A stretch of 40,975 nt of DNA. It comes from Melioribacteraceae bacterium (GTDB lineage Bacteria > Bacteroidota > Ignavibacteria > Ignavibacteriales > Melioribacteraceae). The notes beneath the pieces were generated by a model, which was not told the DNA's origin, did not search any database, and worked only from the letters and a program-made list of their open reading frames with translations. The stretch is taken from assembly GCA_028282005.1 (NCBI GenBank), contig JANQIV010000180.1:1-40975 (forward strand), written 5' to 3'. The number at the start of each line of letters is the position of its first letter. The first letter of the stretch is position 1. The translations under genes were made by a program, and so were the position numbers. This document shows, one piece after another, positions 33,206 to 38,001 of this stretch.

Positions 33206-33766
33206 ATGGAAAATTTCTTTTCGATAATCCAAGGAAAAAATCTAGTCAGCGATGACTTAAAAGAAGAGCTTAAAAATAGCTTCACAAAATCCTTTTACCC
33301 AAAAGGAACTGTTTTTATAAAAGAAGGAAACTACTGCTCGGAATTATTTTTCCTCAAAAGCGGTTTGGTGCGTGCTTATTGCTACGACCAGGAAAAAGAA
33401 ATTACAACATGGTTTCATTTTGCCGATGATATTTTCACCTCTTTCTACAGTTTTTTCAGCAAACGTCGCAGCTTTGAAAATTTTGAAACACTAGAAGACT
33501 CCACTGTTTTTTCAATTCAGCAAAAAGACCTCGACCGGCTTTACGATTCTTATCCCCAGCTTGAACGGTTTATGCGCCTGCATCTCGAAGAAAGTGTTGC
33601 CGAGTATGATTACTTCACAAAAGGTTTTCTTTTTATGACTGCAAAAAAACGCTATGAACAACTATTGTCCCTGTATCCCGATATTGAGCAAAGGGTTAAC
33701 CTCGGACATATCGCTTCTTATCTTGGGATTACACAGGAAACTTTAAGCCGGATTCGCAGCAAATAA
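33206..33766 (+). CDS. Crp/Fnr-family transcriptional regulator
   Basis: A 186-residue regulator with an N-terminal cyclic-nucleotide-binding-type beta-roll (FYPKGTVFIKEGNYCSELFFLKSGLVRAY in two parts, about residues 30-60), WFHFADDIFTSF, the long dimer helix, and a short C-terminal winged helix ending NLGHIASYLGITQETLSRIRSK. Ending at the recognition helix is normal for this Bacteroidetes subgroup. There are no FNR-type N-terminal cysteines, and a cyclic-nucleotide arginine is not obvious, so the signal is unknown. A perfect Crp/Fnr-type box lies 31 bases after its stop, before the next operon. Confidence 0.9.
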   Translation: MENFFSIIQGKNLVSDDLKEELKNSFTKSFYPKGTVFIKEGNYCSELFFLKSGLVRAYCYDQEKEITTWFHFADDIFTSFYSFFSKRRSFENFETLEDSTVFSIQQKDLDRLYDSYPQLERFMRLHLEESVAEYDYFTKGFLFMTAKKRYEQLLSLYPDIEQRVNLGHIASYLGITQETLSRIRSK

Positions 33767-33796
33767 AATCTCCTCCAAAAACTTTCCTAATACAAT

Positions 33797-33841
33797 TTTG
33801 ACAAATGTCAAAGGAATCTCAATTGAGCAGAATTAAGTTTG
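33797..33841 (+). promoter_or_regulatory. Crp/Fnr-type box with a -7 promoter element
   Basis: TTTGACAAATGTCAAA (33797-33812) is a perfect dyad with TTGAC-N4-GTCAA as core, the DNR/FNR-like form. Downstream lies TAAGTTTG (33834-33841), matching TAnnTTTG. If that box is centred near -7, the dyad centre is about 42 bases upstream of the start, the class II activator position. A TTGGAG-type ribosome site leads to the ATG at 33873. Confidence 0.65.
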
Positions 33842-33872
33842 ATTCAACTTTTTAACAATTTGGAGATTTTAA

Positions 33873-34481
33873 ATGACAACAATAACAAATATCCATAAAC
33901 ATTTTTTTGTGATCTTAATTTTAGTATTTTCACAGAGTGCTTGCGCGCATCCTAAACTCGAAAACTTGAAAGAATCCAAAGTGAAAGAAATTCCTATCGC
34001 TGAGATTTCCAAGCAGGAAGAAAAAATTGAAATCGTCACTCTCCCCAATTTCTTTGTTGCCGGATTCTCAATGAAGACAGCGATGAAAGAGGACAAAATT
34101 GAAAAAGATGTTGAAAAGTTATGGGATAAATTTAACGAAAATTATGACCCGGAATTGTATCATAAAAGATCTGATGACAAAATTTATTTTGTGATGCATA
34201 ATTACAAAAACAAAGGCGAAGATGGGTTAGAAATTCTTGTAGGATTTAGGATGAAAAATGTTTCGGGGGTTGACAAAAAATATTCTCATGTTGAAATTAA
34301 GTCCGGCAGCTTTGCCAAAGATAAGCCGAAAGGCACATCGGCTGATGAAGTAATTGAAGCATGGGAAAAGATTTACGGATTAAAATTAAACAGAATTTAC
34401 ACTTACGACATTGAAGCCTATACGATAAATGAGGAATTCGAATTAACAGACGTTGATTTATTTATCTCCGTTAAAAATTAA
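33873..34481 (+). CDS. exported GyrI-like (effector-binding) domain protein
   Basis: A 202-residue protein. The N-terminal signal sequence (FFVILILVFSQSACAHP) ends at a possible lipoprotein Cys, although the residues before it are not a canonical lipobox. From about residue 50 it resembles the GyrI-like/AraC effector-binding fold: FFVAGFSMKTAM, IEKLWDKF-type helix, IYFVMHNYKNKGEDGLEILVGFRM, SHVEIKSGSFAKDKPKG, and IEAWEKIYGLKLNR. These folds bind small hydrophobic or cationic molecules, usually in the cytoplasm next to a DNA-binding domain; an exported copy is unusual. It is first in the operon behind the Crp/Fnr box and is followed after 9 bases by the radical SAM gene. Confidence 0.72.
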   Translation: MTTITNIHKHFFVILILVFSQSACAHPKLENLKESKVKEIPIAEISKQEEKIEIVTLPNFFVAGFSMKTAMKEDKIEKDVEKLWDKFNENYDPELYHKRSDDKIYFVMHNYKNKGEDGLEILVGFRMKNVSGVDKKYSHVEIKSGSFAKDKPKGTSADEVIEAWEKIYGLKLNRIYTYDIEAYTINEEFELTDVDLFISVKN

Positions 34482-34490
34482 GGAGCGACA

Positions 34491-35723
34491 ATGAAAAACT
34501 TAAAAGTATATTTGATAAAAGCTTCGGCAGGCAGCGATTATTCCGAATACAAAAAGAAAACCGGTGGGCCACCGCAGAACATTTTTTCTACTGCCGCGTG
34601 CACACCCAAAAGTGTAGATATTGAAATGACCGATGAAGTAGTCGGCATGAAAGTAAATTACAAATCCGATGCGGATATCGTTGCGATATTTATGTCGACA
34701 CCCGATGCTTATAAGGCTTACGAGATCGCGAAAAAATTTAAAGCAAAAGGTAAGACAATTGTTTTGGGCGGACTACACACAAAGTTTGTGCAGGAAGAAG
34801 CTAAAGCAAACTGCGATGCAATTTTGGTCGGCGAAGCTGAAGGCATCTGGGAAGAGCTACTTGAAGATTACCGCAATAATCAGTTAAAGCCAAAATATGA
34901 AAGAACTACTCTGTTTGATTTAGCTGAACTGAACCCGTACCCGCTGGATATTATTGACCCGGCACATTACGATTACACATGGTCGGTTGTAGTATCAAGG
35001 GGCTGCCCTTACAGCTGCGATTTTTGTTTGGTTCCGGAGTTCTCCCCCCGCTACAGAATGAGGCCGGTGGAAAATATTGTAAGCGAAGTAAAAGCCGCTA
35101 AAATCTGGGGAATTGAATGGTGTGAACTTCACTCGGATAATCTGACTGTTAACAAAAAATTCGCTATGGAATTATTCAGACAATTAAAACCGTTGGGTAT
35201 GAATTTTTACGCTGAGACAACAATTAAAATCTCAGAAGACGAAGAGTTGATGAAAGCAGCTTACGATGCAGGCTTGAGAATGGTTTTACTTGGGTTAGAA
35301 ACTATTTCAAAGAAAGCGCTCAAAGAGCAAAATAAAGGTTTCGTTGATCCTGACAAAATGAAAGCCCAAATTGAGAAAATAAACAGCTTCGGAATTAAAG
35401 TCGTTTCTGATTTTCTCTTTGGCTTTGACGATCACGATCATAATATTTTTGAGGACACATATCAGCACACAAAAGATTTTAAACTGGAAGAAATTTTCCC
35501 GCATCTGCTTATTCCGTTTCCCGGGACAAACACATTTAAAAAATTTGAGGCCGACGGACGAATCCTTACAAAGGATTGGTCAAAGTACGACGGCACTCAG
35601 GCGGTATTTCAGCCAAAGCAAATGATGCCGGAAGACCTTGAAAACGGGACTCAGTGGTTCTGGCAAAAACATAACGGATTTTTAAAGAACGCGTTAAAAT
35701 CATTATTTGGGAGTAGCTTATAA
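34491..35723 (+). CDS. B12-binding-domain radical SAM enzyme
   Basis: A 410-residue enzyme. Residues about 30-140 form a cobalamin-binding Rossmann-like domain (IVAIFMSTPDAYKAY, GKTIVLGGLHTKF, AILVGEAEGIWEELL) without the DxHxxG motif, as is usual in this class. The radical SAM core follows, with the cluster cysteines in SRGCPYSCDFCLVP (about residues 171, 175 and 178, CxxxCxxC), then WCELHSDNLTVNK and GLETISKKALKEQNK. Relatives methylate unactivated carbons or rearrange tetrapyrroles and lipids; no substrate can be named. It is preceded by an AAGGAGCGA ribosome site. Confidence 0.88.
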   Translation: MKNLKVYLIKASAGSDYSEYKKKTGGPPQNIFSTAACTPKSVDIEMTDEVVGMKVNYKSDADIVAIFMSTPDAYKAYEIAKKFKAKGKTIVLGGLHTKFVQEEAKANCDAILVGEAEGIWEELLEDYRNNQLKPKYERTTLFDLAELNPYPLDIIDPAHYDYTWSVVVSRGCPYSCDFCLVPEFSPRYRMRPVENIVSEVKAAKIWGIEWCELHSDNLTVNKKFAMELFRQLKPLGMNFYAETTIKISEDEELMKAAYDAGLRMVLLGLETISKKALKEQNKGFVDPDKMKAQIEKINSFGIKVVSDFLFGFDDHDHNIFEDTYQHTKDFKLEEIFPHLLIPFPGTNTFKKFEADGRILTKDWSKYDGTQAVFQPKQMMPEDLENGTQWFWQKHNGFLKNALKSLFGSSL

Positions 35724-35724
35724 A

Positions 35725-35970
35725 ATGCAAACAAAATGGAAAACAATAATCGGCTTAGTATTGCTTGTGATAGCAATTTACTTTAACATTCACTGGATCT
35801 GGAGTTGCCTATTTCTCTTTTGGGCAATCAACGATCTGATAAACAAGCGCACATATTTTATTGAAGACGTGCCGAGAAGTACAAACCCGGTTTTATACTG
35901 GATAATTATCGTGATCTGGCTTGTGCTTGCGGTTTATTCTTTTATCCCCGAATGGTGGTGGTTCAGGTAA
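35725..35970 (+). CDS. small two-helix membrane protein
   Basis: An 81-residue protein from the ATG at 35725, one base after the radical SAM stop. It has three hydrophobic stretches (about residues 6-20, 22-36 and 57-73), charged residues between them (NDLINKRTYFIEDVPRST) and an unusual aromatic C-terminus, PEWWWFR. A frame from TTG at 35707 is longer but runs into the preceding gene. No family with a known role is recognised. The close coupling suggests it works in the membrane beside the radical SAM enzyme or the ABC-type protein. Confidence 0.7.
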   Translation: MQTKWKTIIGLVLLVIAIYFNIHWIWSCLFLFWAINDLINKRTYFIEDVPRSTNPVLYWIIIVIWLVLAVYSFIPEWWWFR

Positions 35971-36011
35971 AACTGCCACTGCTTTTATTCATCACTAAAT
36001 AAAATTACAAA

Positions 36012-36854
36012 ATGAAAAAACTATCATTGAGGGGTATCTTCAATAGATACCGTTGGAAAATTACGTTCACTTTCGCGCTGCTTGCAGTAGAAAATGTTTT
36101 AAACTTGCTGGTGCCATTCACTTTGGGACTTGCGATAAACGATTTGATCGACCACAAATACAACGGTGTTATTTACTTTGTCGCTATTTGTTTGATCAAG
36201 TTAGTTATCGGTGTTGCGCGAAGATTTTATGACACACGGACTTACTCTAAAATTTATGTGGATACTGCTTCCGAAACTGTTGAGAGTGAGCAAAAGAAAA
36301 ATTCAAGCGATTCAAAAACCGTTAACCGTTCAAATCTTATTGAAGAAATTACAGCTTTCTTTGAGCATGAGCTTGCGCAAGGATTCACTTCTCTTTTTGG
36401 AGTCGTTGGTTCTGTAGTTATGCTATCTATTTTTGATTACAAATTATTAATAGGTGCTGCTATCTCTGTTGTCCTGATCTTTGCAGTTTACATGTTCAGT
36501 GAAAATAAAATATACTTTTTCAATCAGTCAATGAACGATGAGCTTGAAAAACATGTGGATATTATTTCTTCTAAAAAGAATAATATTATAAATGAACATT
36601 TCAGCAGTTTAGCAAAATGGCGAATCAAGTTATCGGATTTGGAATCGATCAATTTTGGTTTGATTGAATTCATTCTCTTTAGTTTGATTATTTTTACACT
36701 GAGTATTGCTGTTACTACGGGAAATCCGACACCGGGCGGTATCTTTTCCATACTAGCTTATGTAATTGAATTTGCGGATGGGGTTTACATGCTGCCGTAT
36801 ATTTATCAGCAAAAAATCAGATTAAATGAAATTATCAGCCGGATCAATTCGTAG
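36012..36854 (+). CDS. ABC transporter six-helix domain protein without ATPase
   Basis: A 280-residue membrane protein resembling the ABC exporter transmembrane domain (ABC_membrane_3 type). Helices are near residues 15-35, 50-68, 130-150, 152-172, 215-235 and 240-260. The Walker A, signature and Walker B motifs of an ATPase domain are absent, and the protein ends soon after the sixth helix (YQQKIRLNEIISRINS). No separate ATPase gene is near. A 41-base gap follows the small membrane gene. It either needs an ATPase from elsewhere or no longer acts as a pump. Confidence 0.8.
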   Translation: MKKLSLRGIFNRYRWKITFTFALLAVENVLNLLVPFTLGLAINDLIDHKYNGVIYFVAICLIKLVIGVARRFYDTRTYSKIYVDTASETVESEQKKNSSDSKTVNRSNLIEEITAFFEHELAQGFTSLFGVVGSVVMLSIFDYKLLIGAAISVVLIFAVYMFSENKIYFFNQSMNDELEKHVDIISSKKNNIINEHFSSLAKWRIKLSDLESINFGLIEFILFSLIIFTLSIAVTTGNPTPGGIFSILAYVIEFADGVYMLPYIYQQKIRLNEIISRINS

Positions 36855-36868
36855 TCATAAAGTGTTTT

Positions 36869-36949
36869 TTAGATCAGCTCAATTATCATCAAGGTAACAA
36901 ACAAAAGATACAGAATCACAAAGAACGCATTACTTATTTTTTTGATCAT
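36869..36949 (-). CDS. possible 26-residue hydrophobic peptide
   Basis: Antisense in the intergenic gap, an ATG at 36949 opens a frame with MIKKISNAFF, then a hydrophobic run of about 14 residues, ending IIELI and TAA at 36869. It has the make-up of a single-helix membrane peptide with a positive start. The ribosome site is weak (GGAT). It may be chance. Confidence 0.25.
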   Translation of the reverse strand: MIKKISNAFFVILYLLFVTLMIIELI

Positions 36950-37148
36950 GCTTTAATCCATTTTATTTTCACAACAATTTATTTATCAAAATGAAACCAC
37001 GGTGAAAATAAAAACGAATTGATGATTAAATGGCTTTTAATGATTAATTGAAAGGTTGAATTGAAACTGTTACTTGCCGAACTGTTATCAGATAACCGAA
37101 CTTGTTTTTCGAAACATATTCTAATTTTTATGTTAATCGAATAATCAT

Positions 37149-37179
37149 TTGGGATTCTTTTATCTAAATTATATTTTTG
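37149..37179 (+). promoter_or_regulatory. promoter of the gene at 37211
   Basis: TTG (37149-37151), 20 bases, then TATTTTTG (37172-37179) matches TTG-N20-TAnnTTTG exactly. A GGAG ribosome site lies just before the ATG at 37211. The palindrome GTTATCAGATAAC (37084-37096) is 53 bases upstream of the TTG and could bind a regulator. Confidence 0.55.
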
Positions 37180-37210
37180 AAACGACACTTATTAACCAAT
37201 TGGAGAAAAA

Positions 37211-37435
37211 ATGGACTTCACAAAAGAGAAACAAATTATTAACGACACATATTCTGAAATGATAGAAATCATTCTAAATAAACCTAAAACTGAAGAATAT
37301 GAAAATATGAGAATCTATTTTGAAAATGTTCACGCAAGAATGAATGACTGGGCTAAAAAGCTAAAAGATGTAAAAGAATTACTTGAAGAAAAAGAACCAA
37401 CACAAGATATTTCTGCTGATAATAGACCGGCTTAA
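37211..37435 (+). CDS. small helical protein, function unknown
   Basis: A 74-residue soluble protein, strongly charged and predicted helical: TKEKQIINDTYSEMIEII, YENMRIYFENVHARMNDWAKK, and KDVKELLEEKEPTQ, with a coiled-coil-like heptad in the last part. No family is recognised. It has its own promoter, and the CoA-binding gene starts one base after its stop, so the two form an operon. Confidence 0.65.
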   Translation: MDFTKEKQIINDTYSEMIEIILNKPKTEEYENMRIYFENVHARMNDWAKKLKDVKELLEEKEPTQDISADNRPA

Positions 37436-37436
37436 G

Positions 37437-37907
37437 ATGAGCGATTACCAACAAAAAGTTGAGGATTTTCTAAACTCAAAAAGCATTGCTTTTGCAGGTG
37501 CTTCACGCAGTAAGGATAAAAACGTAGCCAATGGCATTATGAAAAAATTTTCCGAGAATGGTTACAAAGTTTTCCCTGTAAATCCGCACGCGACAGAAAT
37601 TGACGGCTTTCCATGCTACCCTGATGTTAAATCAATCCCTGAAAAAATTGATGCGGTTATGATATCAACAAAACCTATTCATTCTTTAAAAGTTGTAAAA
37701 TCTTGTAAAGAAGCGTCAGTTGAGAGAATATGGTTTCATCGTTCTTTTGGCGATGGAAGCTATTCGAAAGAAGCTGCGGATTTTTGCAATGTGAATGGAA
37801 TCTCTACAATTGAAAATGGATGTCCAATGATGTTTTTGGAACCAGTGGATACTTTTCACAAATGCTTTAAACACGTCCTCAAATTTTTTGGCAAACTTTC
37901 AAAGTAA
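37437..37907 (+). CDS. CoA-binding-domain protein (YccU-like)
   Basis: A 156-residue Rossmann-fold protein of the CoA_binding_2 family: SIAFAGASRSKDKNVANGIM, GYKVFPVNPHATEIDGFPCY, DAVMISTKP, and NGCPMMFLEP near the C-terminus. These proteins bind CoA or acyl-CoA; the catalytic role is unknown. The ATG at 37437 is chosen because it follows the previous stop by one base and begins the domain; a longer frame from TTG at 37383 lies inside the preceding gene. A terminator hairpin begins at the stop. Confidence 0.88.
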   Translation: MSDYQQKVEDFLNSKSIAFAGASRSKDKNVANGIMKKFSENGYKVFPVNPHATEIDGFPCYPDVKSIPEKIDAVMISTKPIHSLKVVKSCKEASVERIWFHRSFGDGSYSKEAADFCNVNGISTIENGCPMMFLEPVDTFHKCFKHVLKFFGKLSK

Positions 37908-37938
37908 GATTTATGCGGTATTTTGTGCCGCATAAATC
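37908..37938 (+). terminator. terminator after the CoA-binding gene
   Basis: A perfect 11-base stem, GATTTATGCGG (37908-37918) and CCGCATAAATC (37928-37938), with a 9-base loop. It starts at the stop of the CoA-binding gene. The T-tail is poor, but stem symmetry is strong. Confidence 0.65.
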
Positions 37939-38001
37939 ACTTTATTCTGTCCAATAATTTTTATACAATTCTCTACAATTTTTCAATAAACAATTACAAC
38001 T

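Larger units (their letters stand above)
36855..37210. other. 356-base intergenic region
   Basis: Besides the possible antisense peptide, the region holds GTTATCAGATAAC (37084-37096), a perfect 13-base palindrome, and a promoter for the next gene (separate entry). No tRNA, hairpin terminator or repeat copy was seen. Confidence 0.6.
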
